From contig PLJM01000020.1 of NCBI GenBank assembly GCA_003139695.1, positions 20,043 to 84,042 on the forward strand: DNA of 64,000 nucleotides, written 5' to 3'. This stretch comes from Candidatus Dormiibacterota bacterium (GTDB taxonomy: Bacteria > Chloroflexota > Dormibacteria > Dormibacterales > Dormibacteraceae). The notes under the pieces are model-generated. The model ran no database searches, was not told the DNA's origin, and saw only the letters and a program-made list of their open reading frames with translations. Positions 8,835-17,332 of the stretch are shown here, piece after piece. The position numbers and the translations under genes are program-made. Every line of letters begins with the position of its first letter. The stretch's first letter is position 1.

Positions 8835-8863
8835 TTGACAGTCACTCCAGGTGTCCCGATACT
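8835..8863 (+). promoter_or_regulatory. Sigma-70-type promoter for livK-like gene
   Basis: TTGACA at 8835-8840, a 17-base spacer, then GATACT at 8858-8863. This gives a consensus -35, optimal spacing and a good -10. Transcription would start near 8870 and leave an untranslated leader of about 140 bases before the start at 9011. The leader has short inverted repeats (for example AGGCAA/TTGCCT near 8940-8952) but no riboswitch class is recognised. The box also overlaps the region used by the divergent dehydrogenase promoter. Confidence 0.65.
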
Positions 8864-9010
8864 GTGCCCTGTCTGGCGATGGAGTAGGTCGCCTGCCGTC
8901 GGCGCACTCTCGCCCCGGCCCGACGGGAAGAGGGCGGTAGGCAAGGTTTGCCTGAGTCTTGGCGTAATGAGGCCAAGGGCAGCCTTAGGCACGTACCAAG
9001 GAGGGTAGAT

Positions 9011-10207
9011 TTGCCGATGGTCAGACGTCGAATCCTGGCGGCGAGCATGGCGGCCTGCGGCGCGTTGTTGATCGCCGCATGCGGCAACAGTTCAAGCGGC
9101 GGCGCCACTGGGCCGATCTTGGTCGGCATCACCGGTCCGTTCACGGGTGCCTACGCCGACCCGGGGACCTCCATTCGTAATGCGGGCGAGCTCGCGATCG
9201 CGGACATCAATGCGGCCGGCGGAGTCAACGGCCGCAAGCTGCAGGCGGTCTCGGAGGACGACGCCTGCGACGCGCAGCAGGGCACCCAGGCGGCGGAGAA
9301 GCTCCTCACCGAGAAGATCATCGCCATCGTCGGAGGCTACTGCTCGGGAGCGTCGATTCCCGAGAGTGACATCCTTCACCGGAGCGGCGACCTGCCGTTC
9401 ATCACCGCGGCGTCGAGCAACCCGAAGTTCACCGACCAGGGCTACGACAACGTGTTCCGCATGGTCAGCCGCGACGACGCCGAGGCTCCGGCCGACGTGA
9501 GCTTCATGCAGCAGTGGCTCAAGGGGACCAAGATCGCGATCCTGCACGACAACACCACGTACGCCAAGGGCGTCGCGGACTCCGCCAAGGCGGCGGCTAT
9601 CGCAGCAGGGATGACGGTCACGTTCTTCGACGCCATCACACCGGGTGAGAAGGACTACACCGCCGCCCTGGTCAGGATCGGCACCACGCACCCGGACGTC
9701 CTGTTCTACACCGGCTACTACCCGGAGTACGGATTGCTCGCCAAGGAGTACGTCTCCCTGGCGCCGTCCTACAAGCTGAACGGCGACTCCGCCTGCGCTG
9801 ACCCGAGCGTATTGAAGGTCGCCGGTGCGGCCATCACCAACTCGGGCATCACCATCAACACACTGCCGACCACCGAGTTCATCCACAACGCCAAGAACGA
9901 CGCCTTCACCGCGGCCTACAAGGCCAAGTACGGCGGCGTCCCCGGCGACTACTCGTCCTACGAGTACGACGGGATGATGGCGCTCGCGCAGGCCCTGAAG
10001 GATGACGGCGGCAAGACGGACGCAACTTCTCTCAACGCCGCGATCCACAACGTCAACATCGCGGACGGCATCACTGGCACCATCCACTTCGACACCAAGG
10101 GCGACCGTCCCGCGCCAGAATTCCTGGCCGTGGCGGCGACCGGGAACCCGCCGGCGTTCGCTCCGATTGCGATCCGACAGAACGGGACCTGGGTGGCGTC
10201 GACCTAG
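9011..10207 (+). CDS. livK: Branched-chain amino acid ABC transporter substrate-binding lipoprotein
   Basis: 398 residues. The signal peptide MVRRRILAASMAACGALLIAACGN ends in a lipobox (LIAAC), so this is a lipid-anchored binding protein. The type I periplasmic-binding fold is clear: ILVGITGPFTGAYADPG, INAAGGVNGRKLQAVSEDDACD, VGGYCSGASIPES, TKIAILHDNTTYAKGVAD, then YDGMMALAQAL. Amide, branched-chain or other amino acids are the usual ligands. A TTG at 9011 is well spaced from AAGGAGGG; the ATG at 9017 is the alternative. It is convergent with the permease/ATPase genes and separated from them by a strong terminator hairpin. Confidence 0.9.
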   Translation: MPMVRRRILAASMAACGALLIAACGNSSSGGATGPILVGITGPFTGAYADPGTSIRNAGELAIADINAAGGVNGRKLQAVSEDDACDAQQGTQAAEKLLTEKIIAIVGGYCSGASIPESDILHRSGDLPFITAASSNPKFTDQGYDNVFRMVSRDDAEAPADVSFMQQWLKGTKIAILHDNTTYAKGVADSAKAAAIAAGMTVTFFDAITPGEKDYTAALVRIGTTHPDVLFYTGYYPEYGLLAKEYVSLAPSYKLNGDSACADPSVLKVAGAAITNSGITINTLPTTEFIHNAKNDAFTAAYKAKYGGVPGDYSSYEYDGMMALAQALKDDGGKTDATSLNAAIHNVNIADGITGTIHFDTKGDRPAPEFLAVAATGNPPAFAPIAIRQNGTWVAST

Positions 10208-10229
10208 ACGCAGCCCAGTACCAACCACG

Positions 10230-10262
10230 GTGAGGGGCGCTTCGAGCGCCCCTCACTCGTTT
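10230..10262. terminator. Bidirectional terminator between livK and livF
   Basis: A perfect 12-base inverted repeat (10230-10241 against 10245-10256, arm GTGAGGGGCGCT) with a TCG loop is followed by a short T-containing tract. It sits 22 bases after the livK stop and just after the livF stop on the other strand, so it can serve both convergent genes. Confidence 0.8.
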
Positions 10263-10273
10263 CCGGCGGGCGG

Positions 10274-11008
10274 TCAGCCGGTACCTACAGCCTCGAAGCC
10301 GCCGAGGTATGCCTTCTGGACCCTCTCGTCCCCGGCCAAGGTGGCCGCCTCTCCCTCGAGCACGACGCGCCCGACCTCGATGACGTAGGCGCGGTCCGCG
10401 ATGGCCAGCGCCTGGCGCGCGTTCTGCTCCACCAGCAGGACCGCGGTGCCTTGATTGGCGATCTGACGCACCGTCTTCAGCACGCTTCGAGCCAGGATCG
10501 GCGAGAGTCCAAGGGATGGCTCGTCGAGCATCAGCACCTTGGGGCCCGACATCAGGGCGCGACCGATCGCGAGCATCTGCTGCTCGCCCCCGGACAGGGT
10601 CCCGGCGAGCTGCGTTCGCCGCTCGGCCAACCTCGGGAACAATGCGTACGCGGAGGCCTTGCGCTCAGACACCAGCTTTCGGTCAGATCGGATCAGATAT
10701 CCGCCGAGGTTGAGGTTCTCCTCGACCGTGAGAATGCCGAAGATGCGCCTGCCTTCGGGAACGTGGCTCAAGCCCATCGCCACGATGAGGTGCGCTTCCA
10801 TGCCGATCAGGCTTTTGCCGCCGTACGTGATCGAGCCGCTGCGTGGGCGCAGCAGCCCGGAGATGGTCCGCAGGGTCGTGGTCTTGCCCGCGCCGTTGCC
10901 GCCGAGGATGGCGGCGATCTGGCCAGGGTCGGCCTCGAGCGAGATGCCCTTCAGCGCCTCGATGTTGCCGTAGTAGACGTGGAGGTCGTGGATCTCGAGA
11001 AGCGCCAA
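10274..11008 (-). CDS. livF: Branched-chain amino acid ABC transporter ATP-binding protein LivF
   Basis: 244 residues with Walker A GGNGAGKTT, signature LSGGEQQMLAIGRAL, Walker B VLMLDEPSLGLSP and the switch His region replaced by VLLVEQNA as in LivF proteins. VYYGNIEALKGISL and EGRRIFGILTVEENL are LivF-type rather than LivG-type. It works in the cytoplasm as one of two ATPases of the importer. The start codon is TTG (11008) with AAGGAG 8 bases upstream and inside the end of the fused livMG gene. Last gene of the minus-strand operon livH, livMG, livF. Confidence 0.92.
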   Translation of the reverse strand: MALLEIHDLHVYYGNIEALKGISLEADPGQIAAILGGNGAGKTTTLRTISGLLRPRSGSITYGGKSLIGMEAHLIVAMGLSHVPEGRRIFGILTVEENLNLGGYLIRSDRKLVSERKASAYALFPRLAERRTQLAGTLSGGEQQMLAIGRALMSGPKVLMLDEPSLGLSPILARSVLKTVRQIANQGTAVLLVEQNARQALAIADRAYVIEVGRVVLEGEAATLAGDERVQKAYLGGFEAVGTG

Positions 11009-11010
11009 GG

Positions 11011-12915
11011 CTAGGCTCCTTGGGCCTTGTCTTCGAGCAGGTCCTCTTCGCGGCCGAGGTAAGCCTCGATGACCGCCGGGTTCTGCTGGATCTCGGCGGG
11101 CTTGCCGAGCGCGATGAGGACTCCGTGGTCGAGCACCGCGATCCGGTCCGAGACCCGCATCACGAGCGACATGTCGTGGTCGATCAAGACCACGGTGATT
11201 CCGAGGTCTCGGATCTTTCGGATGATGCTAACGAGCTCCAGCTTCTCGGTCGGGTTCATGCCGGCGGCAGGTTCGTCGAAGAGCACGAGGTGCGGGTGTG
11301 CTGCAAGGGCGCGGGCGATCTCCACCCGGCGTTGGTCCGCATATGAGAGCTCGGTCGCCAGCCGGCCGGCGACCGACTCCAGGCCCACGAACCCAAGCCA
11401 GCGGCGCGATTCCTGCAGCGTGCGCACCTCGTCCTTTCGTTCACCGGGGGTGTGCAGCATCGTCTGCCACGTCATCGTGCGGTGGCGCGGGTACAGACCG
11501 ACCATCACGTTCTCGAACACGGCCATGTTCTTGAACAGCCGGATGCCCTGGAACGTGCGGCCGATGCCGCGCGAGACGATGACGTGTGGTCGGAGACCGA
11601 CCACCGACCGGCCGTCAAATCGAATCTTTCCGCGCTTCGGCTTCTGCACGCCGGTGATGCAATTGAAGAGAGTGGTCTTGCCGCCGCCGTTGGGGCCGAT
11701 GATGCTGAAGATCTCTCCGCGACGCACCTCGAATGTGACGTTGTCGACCGCGCGCAGGCCGCCGAACTGCTGGACCAGGCCCTCGATCTCCAGCAAGGCT
11801 TCGCCCTTCTGCGGCACCTGGCGTCCGGCCGCCGCATGCCGGCGCTCGCGCTCCTCCATCTGGACCTGGTGCTCCCGCAGGATCCTGTCGGCGACGTCCT
11901 CCGACTCCTCTTCCTGCAGGCCGTAAAACGGTTTTGGCTTGCGCCGGATGCGCGGCCATAGGCCCTGCGGCCGCAGGAGCATCATGCCGATCAGGAGGAC
12001 CGCGAAGATGAGCAGCCGCCGATCGGCGAATTCACGCAGGACCTCGGGCATCGCGACCACGACCAACGCGCCGACCAGAACACCGGGCAGGCTGCCGGTG
12101 CCACCGAGGACGATGACGATCAGGACCAGCACCGAGAGCTGGAACGTGAAGCTCGTTGGGTCGATGGCGCCGATGCGGGTGGCGAAGAATGCGCCGGCGA
12201 GGCCGCCCCACATGCCGCCCATCACGTAGGCGAAGAGCTTTAGTCGAAGCGACGGGACGCCGACCGACTCGGCCGCGAACTCGTCCTCCCGTATGGCCAC
12301 CCAGCCTCGTCCGAGCCTCGAATGGTCGAGGTTCCGGGCGAAGATCATCGCGACCGCGAGGAGGACGAGGCCGACGATGAGGAAATCGCCCTGCGTATTG
12401 AGCTCGTACCCGAAAAAGTTCGGCCAGGGGATTTGAAGGATGCCGTTAGGGCCGCCCGCGTAGTCCCAGTTGTTGAAAGTGATGCGGGTCATCTCGCCGA
12501 AACCCAGCGTCACGATGGCGAGGTAGTCGCTGCGCAGGCGCAGCGTCGGATACCCGAGGATGGCGCCCGCCGTGCCCGTGAAGAGGACTGCGAGCGGCAG
12601 AGTGGCGAAGAAGTTCCAATGGGCCTCTGTCATCAGCAGCGAGCTCGTGTACGCGCCGATCGCGAAGAAGGCGGCGTAGCCCAAGTCCAGCAGTCCGGCG
12701 TAGCCGACGACGATGTTGAGCCCGAGCCCGAGCATCGCGTAGGTTGCCACCGTGACCGCGACGGCAGTGACGTAGTCGTCGCCGTTGAGCAGCACCGCGC
12801 CCCCCACCACCGCGAGGATCGCGATTACTCGCGCCCAGAATGGGATGCGGCCCAGCTGGTCGCGCGACCTCACGTAGGCGTGCGCTACGCCACGGTTGGC
12901 CAGCCGATCGATCAC
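11011..12915 (-). CDS. Fused LivM permease - LivG ATPase
   Basis: 634 residues in one frame. Residues 1 to about 330 are a LivM-type permease (repeated membrane segments and the motif GLNIVVGYAGLLDLGYAAFFAIGAY). Residues from about 375 are a LivG ATPase with Walker A GPNGGGKTT, signature LSYADQRRVEIARALA, Walker B LVLFDEPAAGMNP and switch LIDHDMSLV. The signature has LSYADQ instead of LSGGQ, normal for LivG. A charged linker around residues 335-375 joins them. Normally these are two proteins. A GTG start overlaps the livH stop by 4 bases (GTGA), so the operon is translationally coupled. The fusion is seen directly in the reading frame. Confidence 0.93.
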   Translation of the reverse strand: MIDRLANRGVAHAYVRSRDQLGRIPFWARVIAILAVVGGAVLLNGDDYVTAVAVTVATYAMLGLGLNIVVGYAGLLDLGYAAFFAIGAYTSSLLMTEAHWNFFATLPLAVLFTGTAGAILGYPTLRLRSDYLAIVTLGFGEMTRITFNNWDYAGGPNGILQIPWPNFFGYELNTQGDFLIVGLVLLAVAMIFARNLDHSRLGRGWVAIREDEFAAESVGVPSLRLKLFAYVMGGMWGGLAGAFFATRIGAIDPTSFTFQLSVLVLIVIVLGGTGSLPGVLVGALVVVAMPEVLREFADRRLLIFAVLLIGMMLLRPQGLWPRIRRKPKPFYGLQEEESEDVADRILREHQVQMEERERRHAAAGRQVPQKGEALLEIEGLVQQFGGLRAVDNVTFEVRRGEIFSIIGPNGGGKTTLFNCITGVQKPKRGKIRFDGRSVVGLRPHVIVSRGIGRTFQGIRLFKNMAVFENVMVGLYPRHRTMTWQTMLHTPGERKDEVRTLQESRRWLGFVGLESVAGRLATELSYADQRRVEIARALAAHPHLVLFDEPAAGMNPTEKLELVSIIRKIRDLGITVVLIDHDMSLVMRVSDRIAVLDHGVLIALGKPAEIQQNPAVIEAYLGREEDLLEDKAQGA

Positions 12916-13814
12916 ATCCGTTCCGCCACGCGCTCGCCGAACAGGCCGGTGGGCTTGACGATGAGGACCGTGATCAGGACTCCGAACACGATCACGTCCT
13001 TCCAGCTGCCCGAGAGGTAGCCGGTGGTATACGACTCCAGAAGGCCGATCAACATGCCGCCCGCCATCGCCCCCGGGATGTTGCCGATGCCGCCCAGGAC
13101 GGCGGCGGTGAAGGCCCTGAGCCCGAGCAGGAAGCCCATCGTGAACTGGATCTGGACGTAGTAGAGGCCGAGCATCACGCCAGAGGCCGCGGCGAGCATG
13201 GCGCCCAGCACGAAGGCGAGACGGATGATGCCGTCAACGTTGATCCCCATGAGGCGGGCGGCGTCATGGTCGACGGCCAGCGCCCGCATTGCGGTACCGA
13301 CCGTCGTGCCCTGCACGAAAAGGACCATGCCACCCATCAAGAGGAGGCTTACAAAGACAAGGGCAAGCTGGACATACGTCACATGCACGGGACCCATGAA
13401 GAAGCCGGTCGAGGGCAGCAGGTTGGGCGGGTAGGCCTGGATGCTGGGACCCCAGATCAGCTCGGCGGTGTTCTGCAGAAGGAGCGACATGCCGAGCGCC
13501 GTGATCAGGATCGCGAGCAGCGACTTGCGCAGAAGAGGCTTGTACGCAAACTGGAGGATGACGATGTTTACCGCTGCCGTGCCGAGCATTGGAACGACGA
13601 ACGCGATGATAAGGGCCAGGTACAGGGGCAGGCGCTGGAATCCGAACGAGACAAGCAGGGTCCAGCCGAGGAAGGCGCCCACCATCGAGAGGTCCCCCTG
13701 GGCGAAGTTGATCAGACGGATGATCCCGTAAACGATCGTGTAGCCGAGCGCCACGAGGGCGTAGAAGGACCCGACCGTGAGCCCGATCACTGTGTACTGG
13801 AGAAACGCTCCCAT
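12912..13814 (-). CDS. livH: Branched-chain amino acid ABC transporter permease LivH
   Basis: 300 residues, hydrophobic, with LivH landmarks: GLTVGSFYALVALGYTIVYGIIRLINFAQGD near the N-terminus and GLRAFTAAVLGGIGNIPGAMAGG near residue 230. It forms the membrane channel with the LivM half of the fused partner. ATG 13814 is preceded by a modest purine stretch AAGAAAGGG; a longer frame to 13877 lacks conserved residues. First gene of the minus-strand transporter operon. Divergent from the amine oxidase at 13971 with a 156-base intergenic region and no obvious consensus promoter. Confidence 0.92.
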   Translation of the reverse strand: MGAFLQYTVIGLTVGSFYALVALGYTIVYGIIRLINFAQGDLSMVGAFLGWTLLVSFGFQRLPLYLALIIAFVVPMLGTAAVNIVILQFAYKPLLRKSLLAILITALGMSLLLQNTAELIWGPSIQAYPPNLLPSTGFFMGPVHVTYVQLALVFVSLLLMGGMVLFVQGTTVGTAMRALAVDHDAARLMGINVDGIIRLAFVLGAMLAAASGVMLGLYYVQIQFTMGFLLGLRAFTAAVLGGIGNIPGAMAGGMLIGLLESYTTGYLSGSWKDVIVFGVLITVLIVKPTGLFGERVAERM

Positions 13815-13970
13815 CCCTTTCTTGCCATCCCTTGGCTGCGCGAGCCGGTGCTTGCCGCTCCATCCCGGCTCAACCAACGCCTGGATGCGGGTATCGTACA
13901 GGTGGCCTCCACAGCTGCAAATACCCAGCGATATCGGGGCGCCACTGGAATAGGGAGGGAGGGGTACGTG

Positions 13971-15248
13971 ATGGAGCGGCTCGACCTGGCGGTGCTGGGC
14001 GGCGGCGTGGCCGGGCTGACCGCAGCCTATCTCCTTCGCGACCTGGACCTGGAGGTGTTCGACTCAGCCGACTATGTCGGCGGCCGCACGAGATCGCTTC
14101 AACAGACCGACGGCATCTGGCTCAACACGGGCGCTCAGTACGTGTCGACCGACCGTGTGAAGGTGGTCGAGCTGGCCGACGCCGTCGGCGCCAAGCTGCT
14201 CCGTGACGACAACCTGGAGGAGTACTGGCGGGGTCTTTATCCGGACCACACCGACACCCGTAACGAGATCGAGTCGTGCATCGAGCGGATCACCGCCGAG
14301 CAGATGCACCGCCGGCCCGCCACGCTGCCCGAGCTGGACGACCAACCTTTCGACCAGTGGCTGGGTGAGGTATCGCCTGACACACATCGCTTCTTCGATC
14401 GCTGGTGCCAGATCATGAACTCGGGCTCGACGGTCGAGATCTCCCTTTACGGAGCGCTCTGGCTGTGGGGCGATCAGCGCAGCACCCCGTGGATCGACCT
14501 ACCGGTGAAGAGGCACGACCGTGGCGATTGCGTCTTCGAAGGGGGCACGAACGAGTTCACGAAAGCGCTCGCCCGCGCGATCGGCGGCCGCCTTTCGCTC
14601 CGCTCTCGAGTGGTGTCTGTCCGTGCAGCGGATGACGGCTACGTGGTGGAGGTCGACGACGATCGCGGCCGCCGCAGCGTCTGGGCACGCCGGGTCGTTT
14701 CGGCGCTGCCCGCGCCCCACGCCGCGGGCGTCATCGAAGACCTCCCGGGTTGGAAGCGGCAGGCGCTCGGCGCCGTCCGCTATGGTCGCTTCCTGACCAC
14801 CAACATCGTCGTCGGCCCCAAAGGCGGGCAGCCGAGCCGCTATCCGCTCACCACCGCTCGTTCGGACGTGATGTACAACCTGGACGCTTTCGTGATCAAG
14901 ACGCCTGGCAATTTCGACGAGCTCGGCGGCTGCTTCCACAACATCGTCGGCGACCCTACCGCCCGCGTCGTCTGGGACGACCCCGACCACACCATCAAGA
15001 CCGGCACGCTGCTCGCCCTGTTTCGCCTTCACCCCGAGTATCGCGACCGCGTGGTCCGGGTGGAGGTCCAGCGATGGCCGCTCGGCATGCCTCTCTACAG
15101 CGTTGGCCGGATGAAGACGTTCGATCAGCTGGCGGAGCCGGTCGGTGGCATTTACTTCTGCGGCGATTACAGCTTCGCCTCGAACATGGAGGGCGCGGCC
15201 TTGAGCGGCGAGCGGGCGGCGGCTCAGGCGCGCCTCGCGTTCGCGTGA
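13971..15248 (+). CDS. FAD-dependent amine oxidase / protoporphyrinogen-oxidase-like protein
   Basis: 425 residues. It opens with a nucleotide-binding fold LAVLGGGVAGLTAAYLL, then DYVGGRTRS, and closes with IYFCGDYSFASNMEGAALSGERAA, the two FAD-contacting regions of the amino-oxidase (MAO/PPOX) superfamily. No heme-biosynthesis genes are nearby. With an amino-acid importer on one side and a 2-oxoacid dehydrogenase on the other, an amine substrate is more likely than protoporphyrinogen (inference). GGGAGGGAGGGG lies just before the ATG; a GTG directly in front (13968) is also possible. The next gene starts 10 bases after its stop. Confidence 0.82.
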   Translation: MERLDLAVLGGGVAGLTAAYLLRDLDLEVFDSADYVGGRTRSLQQTDGIWLNTGAQYVSTDRVKVVELADAVGAKLLRDDNLEEYWRGLYPDHTDTRNEIESCIERITAEQMHRRPATLPELDDQPFDQWLGEVSPDTHRFFDRWCQIMNSGSTVEISLYGALWLWGDQRSTPWIDLPVKRHDRGDCVFEGGTNEFTKALARAIGGRLSLRSRVVSVRAADDGYVVEVDDDRGRRSVWARRVVSALPAPHAAGVIEDLPGWKRQALGAVRYGRFLTTNIVVGPKGGQPSRYPLTTARSDVMYNLDAFVIKTPGNFDELGGCFHNIVGDPTARVVWDDPDHTIKTGTLLALFRLHPEYRDRVVRVEVQRWPLGMPLYSVGRMKTFDQLAEPVGGIYFCGDYSFASNMEGAALSGERAAAQARLAFA

Positions 15249-15258
15249 GCGCGCAGCG

Positions 15259-16347
15259 ATGACCGCCGGCCCTTTCGCGCTGAGCAAAAATAAGGACGTG
15301 CAAGAACGTCACTCCGTTCTCCAGGCCGACGGGACCATTGCCACCGGCGCACAGCCGCGCATGGAGGAGGAGTTCCTTCTGGAAGCGCTGCGTTGGATGA
15401 TGAAGTCCCGCCTCTACGACACGAGGGTCATCTCGCTGCAGCGTCAGGGCCAGTTCGGTGTTTTCTCACCGGGCATGGGGCAGGAGGCTTCGATCGTGGG
15501 CTCCGCCATGGCCCTGGATCCCACTCGAGACTGGATCGTGCCCCAGTACCGCGAGCTGATGGCGACCGTCCATCACGGCCTGCCGCTCGAGATCATCACC
15601 GCGCAGTACCTGGGCAAGATCGGCCCAGCCCGAATACCTGACGGTGTCAGGGTCCTGCCGACACAGGTCTCGATCGCAGCCCAGCTGCCCCAGGCCACGG
15701 GACTCGCATGGGGGCTGCGACTCCGAGGCGAGGACGCCGTGGTGATGGCGTACATCGGCGAAGGCGGATCGTCCGAGGGTGATTTTCATGAGGCACTCAA
15801 CCTGGCGGGCGTGACGAAATCGCCGATCGTCTTCTTCCTTCAGAACAACCAGTGGGCGATCTCGACATCGCGACGCGTCCAGTCGGCGACGGCCAGCTTC
15901 GCGTTTCGAGCGGCCGGGTACGGGTTCCCAGGCGTCCAGGTCGATGGCAATGACGTGATGGCCGTCTACGACGTCGCCGTCGCCGCTGTGGAGCGAGCGC
16001 GAAAGGGCGAAGGCCCGACCCTCATCGAATCGGTGACGTATCGCATGAGCTTCCACAACACAACCGACAACCCTTCGCGATACGAGGACCCGAAGGAGCA
16101 CGAGGAGGCACGGACGCGTGACCCGATCGAGCGCGTGCAGAAGTACTTGACGGGTCTCGGGCTGTGGGACAAGAAGCGCGAGGCAGCGCTCACTGAGGAG
16201 CTGACTCAGGAGAACGAGGCGGCGCTGCAGCTCGCCTTCGCGGCACCGGCGCCGGTGCCGGCGGATGTCTTCGCCAACGTCTACGACCACCCGCCTCAGC
16301 GCGTTGTGCAGCAAGAAGCAGAGCTGCTCGACGGAAGGCGCGATTGA
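15259..16347 (+). CDS. 2-oxoacid (pyruvate / branched-chain) dehydrogenase E1 alpha subunit
   Basis: 362 residues. The thiamine-diphosphate motif is GEGGSSEGDFHEALNLAG followed by FFLQNNQWAIS (a GDG...NN motif with Asp replaced by Glu in the first half). SRLYDTRVISLQRQGQFGVFSPGMGQEA is the usual substrate-channel region, and YRMSFHNTTDNPSRYED resembles the phosphorylation-loop region of branched-chain E1 alpha (HxTSDD-like), favouring a branched-chain 2-oxoacid substrate. It forms a heterotetramer with the beta subunit encoded 1 base downstream. Its acyltransferase partner is probably the E2 gene at 25196-26428. Confidence 0.9.
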   Translation: MTAGPFALSKNKDVQERHSVLQADGTIATGAQPRMEEEFLLEALRWMMKSRLYDTRVISLQRQGQFGVFSPGMGQEASIVGSAMALDPTRDWIVPQYRELMATVHHGLPLEIITAQYLGKIGPARIPDGVRVLPTQVSIAAQLPQATGLAWGLRLRGEDAVVMAYIGEGGSSEGDFHEALNLAGVTKSPIVFFLQNNQWAISTSRRVQSATASFAFRAAGYGFPGVQVDGNDVMAVYDVAVAAVERARKGEGPTLIESVTYRMSFHNTTDNPSRYEDPKEHEEARTRDPIERVQKYLTGLGLWDKKREAALTEELTQENEAALQLAFAAPAPVPADVFANVYDHPPQRVVQQEAELLDGRRD

Positions 16348-16348
16348 G

Positions 16349-17326
16349 ATGCCACAGCGCACGATAGTCGAGGCGATCAACAACGCCCTCGCCGAGGAGA
16401 TGGAGAGCGATCCTCTTGTGATGCTGCTCGGGTTGGATGTCGGTCGCCTGGGCGGTGTGTTCCGGACCACCACCGGGCTGGTGGAGCGCTTCGGCGCCGA
16501 GCGCGTCGTCGACACGCCACTCGCCGAGGCCAGCATCATCGGTGCGTCGCTAGGGCTCGCTCTGGCGGGCATGGTGCCCGTGGCCGAGATCCAGTTCCTG
16601 GGCTTCACGGCTCAGGGCTTCCACCAGATCGGGCCACAGCTCGGAAAGTTCCGCCAGCGCTCGCGCGGCAGATACCACTGCCAGGTCACGATCCGTGCCC
16701 CTTTCGGCGGCGGCATCCGCAGCCCCGAGTTCCATTCCGATGCCGTGGAGGCGCAGTTCGTGCAGACCCCGGGCATCAAGATCGTCATGCCGTCCAACCC
16801 ATACGACGCCAAGGGCCTCCTCCTGGAGGCGATCAGGGACCCGGACCCCGTTCTGTTCTGCGAACCCGACCGCCTGTACCGGTCGGGACGTGCCGAAGTG
16901 CCGGACGGCGCCTACACCGTGCCGTTCGGAAAAGCGGCGGTGGTTCGGGAGGGTGAGCACATCACGCTGGTCGCCTGGAGCGCCGCCGTCGAGCTCTGCC
17001 TCCGGGCGGCGGACAAGCTGGCCGAGGAAGGCGTGTCGGCAACCGTGGTCGACCTGCGCACGCTGGTGCCGCTCGATATCGAGACCCTGTGCAACCAGGT
17101 GGCGAAGACGGGCCGCTGCGTGATCGTGCACGAGGCGCCGCTATCAGCGGGTTTTGGAGCGGAGGTCTCCGCGACCCTGATGGAGCAGATCTTTTACGAC
17201 CTGGACGCGCCGGTGGCGAGGGTCGGGGCCTTTGACGTGCCCTTTCCGGCCGCCTCGCTGGAGGATTACTATCTGCCCTCGCTGGACCGTGTCGTGGCGG
17301 CGGTTCGGAAGACTCTCCAGAGCTGA
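16349..17326 (+). CDS. 2-oxoacid dehydrogenase E1 beta subunit
   Basis: 325 residues, the normal length for E1 beta. Hallmarks: MLLGLDVGRLGGVFRTTTGL, FGAERVVDTPLAEASIIGASLGLALAG, RAPFGGGIRSPEFHSDAVEAQFVQTPGIKIVMPSNPYDAKGLL, and the C-terminal VVDLRTLVPLDIETL with IVHEAPLSAGFGAE. Together with E1 alpha it oxidatively decarboxylates a 2-oxo acid and loads the acyl group onto the E2 lipoyl domain. The single-base gap to E1 alpha shows an operon. Convergent with the cyclodeaminase gene. No E2 or E3 follows directly, which is unusual. Confidence 0.92.
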   Translation: MPQRTIVEAINNALAEEMESDPLVMLLGLDVGRLGGVFRTTTGLVERFGAERVVDTPLAEASIIGASLGLALAGMVPVAEIQFLGFTAQGFHQIGPQLGKFRQRSRGRYHCQVTIRAPFGGGIRSPEFHSDAVEAQFVQTPGIKIVMPSNPYDAKGLLLEAIRDPDPVLFCEPDRLYRSGRAEVPDGAYTVPFGKAAVVREGEHITLVAWSAAVELCLRAADKLAEEGVSATVVDLRTLVPLDIETLCNQVAKTGRCVIVHEAPLSAGFGAEVSATLMEQIFYDLDAPVARVGAFDVPFPAASLEDYYLPSLDRVVAAVRKTLQS

Positions 17327-17332
17327 CGGCGC

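Noticed and set aside
12840..13970. Plus-strand frame upstream of the amine oxidase
   Set aside because: Antisense to livH, with charged low-complexity translation and no ribosome site; the oxidase clearly starts at 13971.
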